DNA of 64,000 nucleotides from Ettlia oleoabundans (GCA_019693395.1 JAAMXP010000667.1:1523-65522); one strand, 5' to 3'; positions 24,901 through 38,251 are shown, counted from the stretch's first letter. Numbers and translations: made by a program. The notes: generated from the sequence alone by a model not told the origin.

Positions 24901-27900
24901 CCCCCACACACACCGTCAGCAGCTCCATGCAGTCCTGGTACATGTCGGCAGTGGGCGTCTCAACCTGGCCACGACCCGCACGCTGAGACGCACGCAGGCG
25001 CCGCTCCTCAACCGCCAGCGCCTCCAGCTGCGCATCAACATCCACACCCACACCCACAGGCGGTGCTGCTGCTGGTGGGGCTGGCATTGATGGGGCCCCA
25101 GTAGGCAGGGCATCAACTTCATTCCCACCTCCTCCCTGCTCCTGCTGCAACACCTGCTGGGAGGGGGGCTGAGGCGACAGCACATCCTCCCACACATCCG
25201 CCTCCTTCTCCTCCTCCTCTAACGCTGCCAGCTCCTCCAGCTCAGCGGCAGTGAAGCCGGCCAGGGTGGCCACTGCCTCTGCTGCTGCCACTCGAGCCTG
25301 ATCCGCTGCTGCCGCTGCCGGCGGTATGCATGGCGGCAGTGTGCCCCCTGCTGCAGACACAATGGCCCCATCTGGCTCTGCAGCAGGAGCAGGTCTTGGC
25401 GCGTCGGCCAGCTGCTGCTGTTGCCGCTCAGCCTGCTGCTCTGCCTGCTGTTCTTGCGACCTTGCTCCTTGCTGCTGCTGCTCCTGCGGCAATGGTGGCA
25501 GCGCCCCAGTCTGTCCATGCTGCGGCAGCACCTGTACCTGAACCACGCTGCTGAAGCGGACCTGCCTACCGGCACTTGCAGCCACAAGGGCAGGCCGCCC
25601 GCCCCCTGGAGCCGCAGCCGCATGCGCCAGCCTGCCATTTTCCACAGCAGGGCAGCCACCTGGTAAATGCTGCCCCTCCTTCCTACCACTGGCCGTTTGC
25701 AGCGCCCAATGCTCTACCACGTCCGCCGCTGCTGCTGCCTCGGCTTCTCCTTGTGCTGCTCCCCTTGCCGCCGCTGCTGGCTCCACATCCTCCCACATCA
25801 ACTCCTCTTCGCCGACACCCTGTTTGCTGCTGGCAGCTGCAGCCTCGCCCTTGGTTGCCTCAGTAGCCGCACCTACAGCTGCCGCCTGGCCAGGCAACTC
25901 CTCCACATCCTCCCATGCCATGCCCTCGTCCTCACCATCATCATCATCATCATCTTCCGCTGCCACGATCTGTAAGGGCTCTGTTTGTCCTGGTTGGTTG
26001 GGACCATCAAGCGTGAGGCTCGCCTCTAAATGCTGCTGCCGCGCTTCCTTCTGCCCCCGCTGCTGCTCCTGGCTCAGCTGTTGTGTTGCCCCCCCGCTGC
26101 CTCCCAGCCACTCCTCCAGTCGCTCAGCAGATTGCTGGTTGATGCTGGGCAGCAGCTGGCGCGGTGTAATGCTGCCATCCACTCCCTGGTCCCGACCCTG
26201 CTGCAGCACCAGGCCTCCGCCACTGCTGTTTGCTGCCTGCCCCGCATCCTCCCACAGCAGTTCCTCATCGCTGTCGCCGCCGGCAGCCAGGTCAGCGCTG
26301 CCTGCTGCCGGCGGAACTGCTGCTGGGGCTGCTAGTGTGGGAGGGGTTGCAGCCCCAGCCACTGCTGCTGCCAACAGTGGCTGTTCCTCTGCATCCAGTA
26401 AATCAACCACCTCAACCACCTCAATCACCTCCCAACCAGACAGCTGCTGCTGCGCCGCAAGTTGCTCCTGCACCTGCCCCTCAATGAGCCCATGACCCCC
26501 CTTCTCCTCCCTCTCCTGCCCCGAGAGGTGCTGCAGGCGCTGGCGCAGGTCACGGCGGTGATGCAGCGCCAGGTCAGCAGCCGCAGCCGGTGACATCTCA
26601 GCCACAGACAGCTCTGGGCGCTGCACCGCGCTGCCGCGGCGCCTGCTTGCAACCAGCTCTGTGCTTGTGGCTGCGGCTGCGGCTGCCTCGGCCAGGCTGC
26701 GCCTGATTGCCTCCTGTAGCTGCCCATCCTCGTCCTCTGGAAGCTCACGCTGTGGGGAGCGGGTGGGGGAGCGGCGGGCTGCACGGCGGGAGGCGGGGTG
26801 TGCGTGTGGTGTGTTTGTGGTGTGTGTGGGGTGAAAGTGGGGTTGGCCATTTCATGGTTGAGCAGTTTGAATGTGGCAATGTCAGGCGACACTATCAAGT
26901 CCGGCAGTACAGAGTCTGTGAGGGGCAGGGCAAGAAAGGCAGCATGCTGCCCAGCTAAGAGATGCAAACGACAAGGGACCACACAACAGAAGCAAGCGAG
27001 CGGGCGACAGCCTGTCTGCGAGCCGCTCACCTATGAGCGCCTTGAGAGCGGAGCCGCCAGAGCTGCCCCCGGCGCCCGCCTCTTGCACCTCATCCTCCTC
27101 AACCTGCTGCTGCTCTGCTCCACCCCGAGTACCACCGCTGCCGCCTCCCTGCAACCCCTCCTGCTCCTCCTCCTCCCCCCAGGTGGCCAGCTTCCTTCCC
27201 ATCTGGAACCCGTGGCTCAGGCTCCAGTACCGATGCCGCGCAGCTGCACGCTCACGCCAGTGCTGCTTGGCCCCAGCACTGCCGCCATCACCACAGTTGC
27301 TGGGCACACCACCCGGACCCTCCACATCCTCCCAGTCCAGCTCATTGTCCGCACCTGGCGTGGGTGGCAAGAAGTGCGGATGGGCGATATGGTGGATAAG
27401 CAAGCTAGTCAGAGCCGAGGTGTTTGAGACCACAGAGCCGATGAACCCCGTGCCTGCTTGGTGAAGCCCAAGCAGCAACAGGCGATGCAAGCTGGGCCCC
27501 AGGCGAGGTAGCAGGGCTTCAGCCAGGCAGCCAGCCCCGAACTCACTGGCATTGCTCTCGTCCTCCCGCAGGTCGACATCAAAGGAGATGTCCAGCACCC
27601 CTGCGCCGCCGCCACCTCCGACGCCAGCTGTCCCTGCAGCTGCCGCCTCCCTGGCGTCCGTCACCGCCGATGCATGCTGCGTGGCATGCTGCGCCCCTTG
27701 CAGCTGCCCCGCCCTGGCACCAATCCTGCCACCTGCCGCCGCTACTGCTGCCCCTGCCGCTTCTCCCTCCGTTCCCTCAGCAGCTGCTGCTGGGGCGCCG
27801 GCTACCTGGCCCAGCTGCTGGGCCTCTGGCTCCTTGTGCAGGATGTACTCGCGCCCCACCTCCCCCGCTATGCGCCGTGCAGCGCTGCCGCCCGCCGCCA

Positions 27901-30086
27901 CGCTGTTCATCGCCTCCTTCACCTCATCCACCTGACGCCTGCGGGGGACGGGTTGGTGCGTGATGGGGAAGGATGAGCGGCGGTGGCAGAGGAAGTGCAC
28001 AGATGTGTTACAGAACAGAGAGGGGTGGGTGCGTAACACGCCAGCGAGGTTGGCAGCCTGCCTCATTGAAGCTCTGGGCTGCAGGAAGGCATGTGTGTGT
28101 TGTGCACCATCAGCAAGCGACCGGCATCCATTGCAACAGTGGGTTGGCACCGGCAGAGCACCACTGCAGTACCTGAAGCGCGTGGCTGCCAGGTACTGCT
28201 GCATCTGGAACTGGCTGAAGCTGGCGGGTACTCCAGTGCGTGCCTGCAGCTGTGTGCGGTTGGCTGCCTGCAGCCGCTCCCGCTCCTGCCCCATCAGCTC
28301 CAGGGCCACAGAGGGGGCCAGGGTGGAAAGAACAACAGGGTCCAGCCTGGTGCCCTGTCGCAGGTGGTGCAGCCAGGGAACGGCAGTGTTAGCAGCTCAA
28401 AACACAAAATTAGTTGAAGCACAAAAGCCGAGGGTGCCAGCAAGGTGGTGCACAAGTAATAAGCTGAAGGTGGTGCAGGTGCTGCTAGCAGGGCCTGAGC
28501 AGGCAGGCAGTGGGCTCACCTCTGGGATCACAATCTCCAGCTCACCCTCGGAGGAATCCTCCTCACCCTCATCACCAACACCATCACCCTGCACGTTGTC
28601 GCCCGCACCCTGCTGCTGCCGCTGCGCACGCTGCTGCTGCCGCTCCTGGCTGCGTGAGGCAAAGGCAGAGAGCGCCCCCGCTTCAACTGCCTGCACTGCC
28701 GCCACAGCCGCTGCCTCCTCGCCGCCATCCTGCCACTCCATGGCCGTCAGTTGTGCAGCCAACAGCTCATCAGCATCACTGCCACCCCTCACGCTCGATT
28801 GCACACCCACATCCAGCGCCGCAGCTGCAGCACTGGTGCTGGGACCCTCGCCAGCTACCCGCTGGTGTGGCGGCCGCTGCGGCAGGAATTTGCCGGCAAC
28901 GTCTGGTGCAGCGGCAGGCGGTTCAGCCAGAAGCGCCTTGCCCTTGCGAGCTCTGATGGCCGCCTGCTCAGTACCCTCCTGCAGCTGCTCCCCCTCCTCC
29001 TCCTCCCCCTGCACCTCCAACACCACCACGTCCACAGGCATGTCCTCCATACGCTCATTGACTGCAATCACCTCACTCGTGCCCGCCGCCGCCGCTTCGC
29101 TTGTGCCCTGGCCCCCAGCTGCTGCCACCTGCTGGGCCCTGCCGGGCGCAGCCTGAGCCTGTGCCACCTTCCTCAGCTGCGCCTCTGCCACCTTGCCGAG
29201 TGCGTGCTGCTTCAGCTGGTTGAGCAGCAGCTTCTCTGCCGTGCGGCGCAGCTTGGCATGCTGCTGCTCCCGCCGCCTGCAACACCATGGCAACAGCGGG
29301 TGGGACACGAACGTTACCGAGGACGCGCATGCACAGGTATGGGCAATGTGCACCAGCGTCATCTTCTGGTAAAGCAGCTGGCTGTTTTTGAGGTCCCACC
29401 TGCGACGTGCGGCGGTGGTCTGCTTCTTGAGAGCGGGAGTGGCGCCATCAAACACAAACACGGGGCGGATGCGGTGGAACAGCAACCTGCATTCAAGGGA
29501 GCAGCAGCAGGGGCGTACACATTCTGGGGCCACAGCTATAGCCCCCCTCAGGTAAAGCTCCCAACAACTTTCCTGAAATCAATCCACACTCGCTTCCTCT
29601 ACCTGAGCAGCAGAAAGAGGCATGCAACCACCGGACAAGCAGCCGCACAGTGGTTCGAGCTTGGGGGTGCATGCGGATGGTACGGAGCACATGCACATGG
29701 CCGTGCCTGCAGATGCGCCTGAAGAAGCCCAGCACGTGTGCGTTGCGCAAAAGCTCCCCACGCTCGTCCCTCATTGCTTGGATGAACTGGAACAGCCAGA
29801 TGGACGCATCTGCAGACCAAATGGCCAGCCGAACAGCAGGCTGCTTGACTAGCACCGTGCTAAATACAAGCTGTTGGCGGCGAATGGCAGGCACAGTGGC
29901 GGGTGGGCGGCACTATGCAACTGGGCTGATACATCTGCAGGCAGAAGGGCCCAGCTGACGAGCATAGCGTCCTAGCAAACAGTGGGTCAGCCACGTACCC
30001 ACTGCGAGACATTTGTTCTGCAGGGCCTCAATGCTGATGCGCCGCCCCACAGGCTCCAGCAGCGGCCACAGCCCCTTGACACCCAT
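21908..30086 (-). CDS. UVH3: DNA repair endonuclease XPG / UVH3 (ERCC5, Rad2 family)
   Basis: Structure-specific nuclease making the 3' incision in nucleotide excision repair. Fourteen exons: 30086-30000, 29809-29707, 29486-29400, 29276-28520, 28355-28173, 27938-27547, 27354-27031, 26736-24914, 24689-24553, 24173-24040, 23818-23248, 23032-22909, 22754-22680 and 22498-21908. This gives about 1790 residues; Arabidopsis UVH3 is about 1480. The N-domain is [20 protein letters not shown], then DASIWLFQF, then [13 protein letters not shown]. The I-domain has [28 protein letters not shown] and GVGIVNAVE, so the catalytic acidic residues are all present. Exon 8 opens with a ubiquitin-interacting motif ([18 protein letters not shown]). 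A PIP-like SQLTLDSFL is in exon 13, and the C-tail is basic with KRKRK-like signals. The long spacer has five acidic WED repeats. Intron 2 has a GC donor (29706-29705). Confidence 0.95.
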
Positions 30087-30793
30087 GGCAAAATAAGCCC
30101 GACCGCTGCACCGCCCCGCCTTGCTGCACCAAACACCGCGGTAATGCACGGACGCTGCTGATGCTGATTGAAGTGCTGAACAGCAAAGTTTTATGGTCAC
30201 GTAGGTAATGTCTGCAGCAGATTCAGGCTGCTTGACACTCGGGGAGCGGGCGTGGGCGGGCAAGGCAGCGACGGACTGCTGATGGCAGCAAACTTGGGCG
30301 TGCAGCGGGGGGCTGATTCGCAACCAATGTGCTTAGAACATATGACTAGAAGGAAGGCGGTACCAGTGGCGCCTGGGCACTGCCGGGACTTCGCGAACCG
30401 CCCATGTGCAGCATGTGCCCAGATAACATAGGATCAACACTTTCGTACACTGCAGAACGATTTTACAAACGATAACGCACGACAGCTGCAGGTAGTGCCT
30501 TGCAAGGCCTTGAGCCGCTGAGGTGGCCGCTCCCGCTGGCGCCGTCTCGCCTGCCGACCCAAAAACGCATATGCAGAAGGGGACTAGACAACTTCAGCTG
30601 GCCTTCCACAGTAGTTCGAGCTGCCAGCAGTAATCCTTCCATGTGACACACCAGCATTGCGGCACTGGGCTAGTCAAATATTACACCAGTGCAGTCATGC
30701 ATAGCTACGTTGAATGGCCTTCGTGCAGGCAAACAATGTAGTACGGGGATATAAGCAAAATGCTCCACTCCCTACGATGCCACAATGACTGGA
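30087..30793. promoter_or_regulatory. Intergenic: XPG promoter and alcohol dehydrogenase 3' region
   Basis: About 700 bases between two minus-strand genes. TTACA at 30681-30685 is a minus-strand TGTAA about 110 bases past the dehydrogenase stop. The rest should be the XPG promoter and 5' UTR. No reading frame here looks coding. Confidence 0.5.
30681..30685 (-). terminator. Poly(A) signal TGTAA for the alcohol dehydrogenase
   Basis: The minus strand reads TGTAA about 110 bases downstream of the stop codon at 30794. Confidence 0.5.
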
Positions 30794-33221
30794 TCACCGC
30801 TCCTGCTCCTGCTGCTGCCACTGCTGCGGCCAGGGCCGCATGACAACCTTGGTGCACCCTGAAACTCGGCTGTCAAACAGTCTGTACGCCTCCACGCCAG
30901 CTGACAATGGCAGTCGGTGGCTGATGATGGCAGTGAAATCGTACTTTTTGCTTTGCACCAGTGGCAACAAGCGGTCCATATAATGCCTGCGACAGCAACG
31001 GCGCAGCAACGCCAAGCAACAAATGCTCAATTTGTGGTGCTGCGGCAGCACAAAGCAAACCACTGCCCTCCCATGCAGGCAACTGCTGGCAGACGCCCAG
31101 GTTCTACAGATAGAGTAAACGGCTGGCAGCTGGCGTCAGCACACCGTGCAGAGCAGCGCCCGCTCCTGTACGTGAGGTTCTTGTTGTATCCCTCAACCGG
31201 CGAAAATGGAAACGTGGCATCTGGAAGGAGGAAGGCAGAAGAGAAGCGGAACTCAGCGGTGGGAACGAGTGGTGGACTACGATATGGCTAACTGGGGTGT
31301 GAATGACAGGTCTTGTGACCTCTATAGTGAGGATGCCCTTCAATGCCCCACAGCCCATGGCCGAATCCCCGTCACCTGTGTGGCACCCGACCGAGGAAAT
31401 TGTCCCTCCTGGCCGCACCAGGTCCATAGCGGTGCGCAGCGCGGAAGGGCTCCCCACAATCTCCAGCACGCAGTCAGCGCCACGCCCCGCAGTGCGCTCC
31501 CTGCAACAACAAGCAATGGCAACAGCGGCAGTGGCCTGAGAATGGACATACAGCAGAGGGACACATTACAAAAAACAAGGCAAAGAAGGTGCTGCCTTCG
31601 TCCTTCCTGTTCATGCCTCTCCCATTCGTCGGTTCTGCCACATCCGACATGTGCATACCTACCTCACAACTGCGACCGCATCTTGTTGGTCCCGATTCAC
31701 TGGCACCGCCCCAAAGCGCTGCGCCAAGGCCAGGCGCTCCGGAACAGAGTCTATCGCGTAAACAGTGGCAGCCCCTAGCTCCCTGGCGCCTGCAGCCACA
31801 GCCTGCGCCTGATCAGTGAGAGAGGGCAGGCAGATGATGGCTGCATATGGCGCAGCACAGATTGCAGGTACCAACAGCAGCCACCACTCAGCAGGGCAGC
31901 AGAAGGAGCAGCGCTCGTACCCAGTATCGCCAGCAGCGCAACTGGCCCGCAACCCACCGCCGCCACCACTGGTCCACTGGCTGCTGCAGGTTTGTCGCTG
32001 GAATTGCTCCTCCCTGCGCCTGCGGCTGCGGCTGAGGCTGCGGCCAGCTGTGCGATGCCCGCCTGCTCCGCTGCAAAGAAGCCCGTGCTCAGTATGTCTC
32101 CCAGCAGCAGTGCCTCCTCGTCAGACACATCAGGCGGTACTGCCGCCAGCGTGGCATCTGCCAGCGGAACCCTGCAATACCCCTCTTCTGCCACGGCGGT
32201 TAGTGCACTTTCAGATTTGAACCTGAACCTAGCAAGTGCAGCTCTGGGGGTTGCTGTGGCACAATGTCCCCATGGTTGCTAAGGCGGGACAGACAGCAAT
32301 ACCACTCTGCGACGCAGTGTCACCCCAGCCAGTTGGCACTCCCCACCTGACAAACTGCGCTTGCGCTCCCTGAAGGCCCATGCCACCCTCCACCCACCCA
32401 AACAGCTGCGACTGCACACATCTGAGGCATGTGGGTACACATGCAAGCACCCAAGGTTGGCAGGACGGTTTGTGGTGCCAATTTGACTGATATCAGCCAG
32501 GCTGGCACATCCATGCGTCCATTCTCAACTCAGCTGGTGTGGCACTGGTCAATCAGCCATCGCTGACCTGGCAGTGAGCCCTTCTTTGCAGTAGAAGCAA
32601 TGTCCACAATTCGAGGTGAAGGGGCTCATGACTCTGTCCCCTGGCTTGAACTCTCCAACTTGCGACCCTGCGGCGCATACAGTCAAAACGCAACACTGCT
32701 TTATAGCTGGTGGCAGGTTGTGGTGCGCAGCAGCATGGACAACAACATGCGCATGGCAGCCTCTGCCAAAGTGACGCATTCAAAGCAACCCACCGACTGC
32801 CACGACATGACCCACAAACTCGTGACCCATCACAGTGCCGACATCCAAACCCTGCTCCCGGCAGTGATAGGGATGGAGGTCGCTTCCGCAGAGGCCTAAA
32901 AGCATGAGGCACACAATCTGTATGTAAGCAGATGGTGTTCCCACCCGGGTTGTTAGCTGTTCCTTACATACGCTGTCTGCATTGCAGACGATTAGGCCCC
33001 CTTGCCGTCGTTCCTTGCCAACCTTAACAAACACAACAGCACATTGCCCAACTCTGCCTCTCCAGCCAGGAGCAACAACGGTTCCCGGTATTGGCCGTCA
33101 GGGTGGCTGCCCCACCTGCCAGGTCAATTCTGACAATCGCATCCCCTGGTTCCTGCAGGCGCGGCGCTGGTACTGTGCTGAACTCCACGATGCACTTGCT
33201 TCGAAAAGTCAGCGCTTGCAT
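30794..33221 (-). CDS. Zinc-dependent alcohol dehydrogenase (medium-chain, formaldehyde-dehydrogenase-like)
   Basis: NAD(P)-dependent oxidoreductase of the medium-chain zinc family; the substrate is unknown. Nine exons: 33221-33116, 32895-32794, 32667-32568, 32421-32347, 32171-31921, 31789-31663, 31500-31376, 31220-31145 and 30986-30794. They join without a phase error to 384 residues. Catalytic-zinc residues are in LCGSDLHPYH and VMGHEFVG. The structural-zinc cysteines are in NCGHCFYCKEGLTARC. The Rossmann loop is VAAVGCGPVALLAI, and IDSVPERLALAQRFGA follows. The segment SQLFGWVEGGMGLQGAQAQ then VRVPLADATL is typical of a bacterial-like subgroup rather than class III ADH. No targeting peptide was seen; an in-frame ATG at 33266 would add 15 residues. 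All donors are GT. The C-terminus ends in a Gln-rich tail. Confidence 0.88.
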
Positions 33222-33479
33222 AGTGTCGGGGAGTGCATCTCGGCAAGATGCGCCGTCCCCGCCCATTCCGCCAAGAATGAAATAATGATCAGATTGTGGC
33301 AGGAAGGACCCTTGTTATGCGTCCGTGGCAAAAGAAGGAGATAATTGACACGTCTGACTTGAGGGGGAAATACGGCGAGCCAGGTCTTCTACGGTCTTGG
33401 AACATGCTCCATTGCCAAGCAAGGTGGTGCTATCATGCATCGCTGTTGTCACCGCCTTCGAATCCAGCTGTCAAATTGT

Positions 33480-36400
33480 TCACAAAAGAGTGCACAACAG
33501 TATGGTCAGGTCTGTCAGCAGCATGAAGCATGCCTCAAAGGCAAACTTTGGAGCAAACAGCGCCCAAGCATACAGGTGCCGTCGTTGCAGGCCAGCACTC
33601 AGGGTGGCGCACAGTGCTGCCGCCGACCGCACCAAGCCTGCTATCAACAATGCCTGGCATAAAGAAACGCCAGCCTCATATGGGCCAACTGGTGCTTCCT
33701 GTTCAGTCTCTGCTGCTTCTGCTGGGTTTGTTGCGCTGTTGTCTGAATGCATAACCACTGCATGTTCTGTTGGTGTTGTAGTTGGCCCTGCACCCTCATC
33801 CTTCCCACCGCATGCTTCTCCCGCAGCCGCCCTGATGTGCTGTGTGATGGCTGGGAGTGCCAGCAGCACCAGCAACATGGCTCCAAAAGTGTTGAGCGCT
33901 AACAGAGCGCCAGAGCGCCACAAGTGGAATTCCTCGGAGCCGATGAAACCTGCGATTAGTAGGAAGGCGGCGCCAGCCGTGCAGAACTGGGGGGCAGGGT
34001 ATGAGCCAAGGTTGCGGTATCAAGTCCCAGCCTCTCTGCAGAGGTGAGCCCGGCAGGGCCGACCAAAGTGAGTCCTTGCACCAATGCAATCAGCCCCACC
34101 AACCTGCGGTGTACTGCAGCCCAGCAAACTCGCACAGGTGCCCTGTCGCGTAGAACATCTGGGCTGAGATGAGCGCCACCAGCACCGCTGCCTCCCCCAC
34201 CACGCCTGCTGGCCTTTTGCCGTCTGGCAGCAGCTGCGCACGCCGTGCCATCAACCTGGCCACTGCTATCAACTGCAGCAGTCCCAGCAGCAGAATGAGC
34301 GCCGCCCGCCTGTCTGACACCTGCAGCAGCAGTGCCAGCACCACCTGTGCCAGTGCCGTGGATGCCGAAGCGCCCCTCAGCCGCCGTGAGGCGACGTGCA
34401 GCAGCCACATGCCAGCAGCAGCGCCGCACAGCGCATAGGTTACATGCGGCAGCAGAACCCGCAGGGGCATGCCTGCCAGCAAGCTGCCAAGCTGGGCTGC
34501 CGCCGGCCATGCAAGCGCCAGCGGCCGCAATGCTGCTGCTGCCACAGCCAGCTGGGCACGTCCTATTGCATCAAAGGAAGGCAGGCGGGGCCGCAGCTGC
34601 TGCAGAGCCAAGCTTTGGAAGCTGGATTGTGCTTCCAGCAGGCCCTGTTTCTCAGCTTCCTCTAACTGCAAGTATGCCGCTGTGCTGGCAAAGGCCAATA
34701 GGGGGAGCAGCCTGCAGGTGGGGACCGCAAGGGTGTCTTAACCTGGGCTATGGGAAGTCGGGTAGGTTTGTGAACAAGCACTTACAGTTGCTAAATTATG
34801 TAAGCCTCGACAAAATGGAGCCTGCACAGCAACTACTCCCACCGTAGCAGTGCGTTCCTTCCGTTGCCGGCGCCACGTTGCATTCTCCCCATCACCACCG
34901 CCAGCACCAGCACTGGCAATGTGCATAGCAGACTGTGCTGTGCCACTGACAGCAGCGCCGGCGACAGCTGGTCCAACTGCGTGCGCGCCATCACCACCGT
35001 GCCAACGGCCTGCACTCTGGCCAGGGTGCTTTGCAGCCCACGCTCCACCTCCCCTGCAGGCTGTGCGTCGTGCACGGTCAGACGCGTCCAAAAGCCCTGC
35101 AAAGAACAAGCAAGCGCAGTGGGACGGGGAGCGGACAGAGAATTGAAATGAGCCAGACCCACACCACCAGATGGCAGCACACAACCGCCCCCGCTTTCAT
35201 AGTCCAGGGGAAAACGACGGTAAGCTGACATTAACGTGCCAACTGCTCAGGAAACATGCCTCAGCCACGAGCTGCATACGCCCTACATCCCGAAGCACCT
35301 GCCCTGTGTGATGCGCCACCCCCAGCAATGCCATGAGCGCGTTGGAGCGCATAGCCATGATGCCCATCACGACCACACCTCGTACTTGCTGCCCCGCTGC
35401 CCACGCTGCACGCCCGGTGGCTAGTGCCAGCATGGCAGTACTGGCAGCTACCAGGTAGCACACCATCGTGCCTGAAACATCAGAAGAGGCAAACAATGTG
35501 GGTTGATAAGAGCTTGAGGGGAGAGGGAGGCAAGGCGGAAGATGGATGCACCTCCACGCAGCCTTGACCGGCCAGGCAGGAACTGTCGTAGCACTCAGCT
35601 GTGATAACGGGGAAATGGTTGTTGCAAGACACCCAGCACTGAATAATCAACCAACCTGGAGCCCTACCTTCGCTGAGCAGGTAGAAGAAAGAAAAGATAC
35701 CCAGGCTGTGCATGAGGGCCATAATCGCCAGCCAGCCATGAAACGTGGGCACCCACAGCCAGTGGCCAGGGCCCCAGCGGGCCGCCAGCTGCCAGGCCTG
35801 CAAATGCTGCCAGCCATAGCCACGGCCGGCCCCCACCCCGCTGCTGCTGCCAAAAGCAGCTGCAGCCTGAAATGCCAGGGTGGCTGCAAACAGGGCTAGG
35901 CCCAGGGCCATAGGGAGGTCGTGGAACTGGGTCCACTGCTGCCGTGCCACTTCAGCCGCCGCCTCCAGGTAGGCGTAGCACCTGGCAAGTTGCATCACAG
36001 CAGGCAGCATTATCGCTGTGTTGACATCAATTTGGTGCATCAGCAGGTAGAACCACCAGCGCCTTTAGCTCGACACAGCTCAGCTCTATGGCGGGGGGCG
36101 GGGGGGGGTTCTGCGCTTTGTCGAGGCTTGCCTGGACACAAGGGGTTCCATGTCTGAGCCGCCGTCAGCCGAAGCGATAGGTGCTCCTAGGGAGCTGTAC
36201 AGCGTGTTGAGGTGCCTCAGGGCAGTGCGGGAGAAGGCCGTGCCGGGAGTGGCGGCATATGTGTTGAGATACGTGTGGACCTGCACGGGTTGGGTTGGGT
36301 TCAGTTGGATTGGTGGAGTGGGGTGGGGTGGGGCAAACAACAATCAAAGACAGGCACATGCAATGAGGCACCACACGCTGGTGTAACAACACCGCTTGGC

Positions 36401-38251
36401 ATAAGTCGAGGGGCGCAGCAGCATCCCAGGCATCAAGCATGCAACCCATTCCCAGCCTATCAATGGATAGAAACTGCTGGAGCAAACCAGCAAGCCAGCT
36501 CACCTGCTTTGCATTGCCCATGAGCGCATCCAGCAGGCTGCGCTCCCAAGCTGCCTCAGCCGCAGCTTGCAAGTTATCACCAATACTGGCCCTGCCACTG
36601 CCGGCATACACATGTGCTGCGGTCAGCTGCCACAGCTCTGCGCTAAGCTTGCCCAGGTTGCCAAAGGGGACGGGCACACCCAGCATAGCACACAGTGTGG
36701 GGGTGAGGTCCATCTGAGGCAGATCAGGGGCACACTGGTTGCGCTCCAGGCCACAGCTGCAGCTGGCACGGCAGGGAGCAGGCGCCGCCAGGCCGCGTGT
36801 GGCAGGTTCAGGGGGGCTGCTGCTTTTGTCTCGACCATCGCTGAGTGCCCGCAGCGCCGCTATGTCAACCGCCACCAGGGCTGAGTCAACCTCTTCTGGG
36901 CTTCCACCGCCGTGATCGCCCCCAAGAGTCTGCCCGTGGTCCCCTGACACCACCAGCAGGGTGCGCTGGTATGCGCCCCCCGGGCCAGCCTGATCCAGCA
37001 GTGACTCAATCACCTGCCGCACGTGGTCATCCATCTGCCTGCAGGACAAGTCATGGGTGCACATCAAGGCAACATTCACAGGCCGGTAATGCAGCCTTTG
37101 CACTGCAGCAAGACTGTTGCACTGACGAGGTTTGGGTCCTGGCCGCCTGCCTCATGGAAGTTACCCTCCCCGCCTGTCAACACCTGCGCATCCCTGTCTT
37201 TTAGCCCCAGTTTCAGCTCCAACCCTCATCAACCGCAATGCACACACCTCAGTTTCTGCGTCATCTCCGGGCTGCTGACTCCATGTGTGTGCCCACAGTG
37301 ATCCACCCCAAGGTAGTGCGCCACCAGCAGGCCGTCCCACGTGCCAGGATCGCGCAGCGCAGGCAGCAGGTGCTGCCACACGCCATCATCCACGGTGTGC
37401 AAGTCCCGCACATTGAAGCAGGGGTAGGGGCGGGACCAAGCCCAGGCGTGTGGGAATAGTGCCTGCCAGGTGGTATCGCCCATGAATACCTGCAAACAAG
37501 GGGAGGGGTGCAAGATGGGCAGCGTTGCACGAATGCGTCGGTTTGCAGTGGGGCTTGCAGTGAAAGCGCGGTTCCAGGAACCCAACCAAGACCAAGGCCT
37601 CCAGGTTGGTTGTGTTGTCGTGCCATGCCACTCACCAGACGCCTGCCAGAGGCCGCCAGCTGGTCGAGCAGGTTGTCATCTGCCACCTCCCTTGCTGTGA
37701 AGGAGTTTGATATGTCGAAGAAGGAGGGTAGGCCGCCAGTGGCAAGGCTCTTGAGGCGCTGGGTGGTGGTGGTGGGTGCATCAGCTATGAACATGAAAGA
37801 ACGAGCGGCACCCTGCAAAGGGCGGTGCCAATGCTTGGCCAAGGGACACTGAGTCAGCTGCCAGGCGCTCTGAATGCAGCTAGTGTCTGTCTTGAAGCTT
37901 GCACGCATAGCTGGCGAGGCCTAGATGCACCTGTTGGCGGCTGAGCTCGGTAAGGTATGGCATGTGGCCCTGGTGGCATGTTGCCGCACTTGAAGAGCAG
38001 CTGTAGCGCCCGTCCGCCACCACAAAATCATAACGGAGAGCGTCAATCATGAGCCACACCATGCGGTCATATGGCGCTTCCGTCCGATTGGCGGCGACGG
38101 CAGGGGGCGGGACGGAGCGCTGCGGCAGGTGCACCCGCGTCAGCAGAAAACCCCGAACGAAAAGGCCCAGTGAAAACAAGTGCAGCGTGAGGATCAAGGC
38201 TGGACCAAGCCCAGGACGCCGCAGCAGAGCCAGAGCTTGGTGATTCCCCAT
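33480..38251 (-). CDS. PIGO: GPI ethanolamine phosphate transferase 3 (PIG-O)
   Basis: ER membrane enzyme adding the bridging ethanolamine phosphate to the third mannose of GPI anchors. Coding blocks (approximate): 38251-37935, 37820-37635, 37490-37250, 37040-36505, about 36280-36070, 36000-35670, 35475-35280, 35105-34845, 34715-34100 and 33985-33480. The N-terminal TM segment ends in FVRGFLLTR, a PIG-O signature. The alkaline-phosphatase-like domain has [33 protein letters not shown] and [16 protein letters not shown], which are the metal-binding Asp/His set and the nucleophile Thr. The C-terminal half is multi-pass: [50 protein letters not shown] and [20 protein letters not shown]. The total is near 1000 residues, as expected. 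It is head to head with MENG, with 218 bases between starts. Confidence 0.92.

Noticed and set aside
28751..29722. Long plus-strand open frame opposite XPG exon 4
   Set aside because: Antisense shadow of a GC-rich exon; it has no family resemblance, while the minus strand reads conserved XPG sequence on both sides.
33446..33470. TTCGAATCC as a tRNA T-loop
   Set aside because: No cloverleaf can be folded around it and it lies just beyond the PIG-O coding end.
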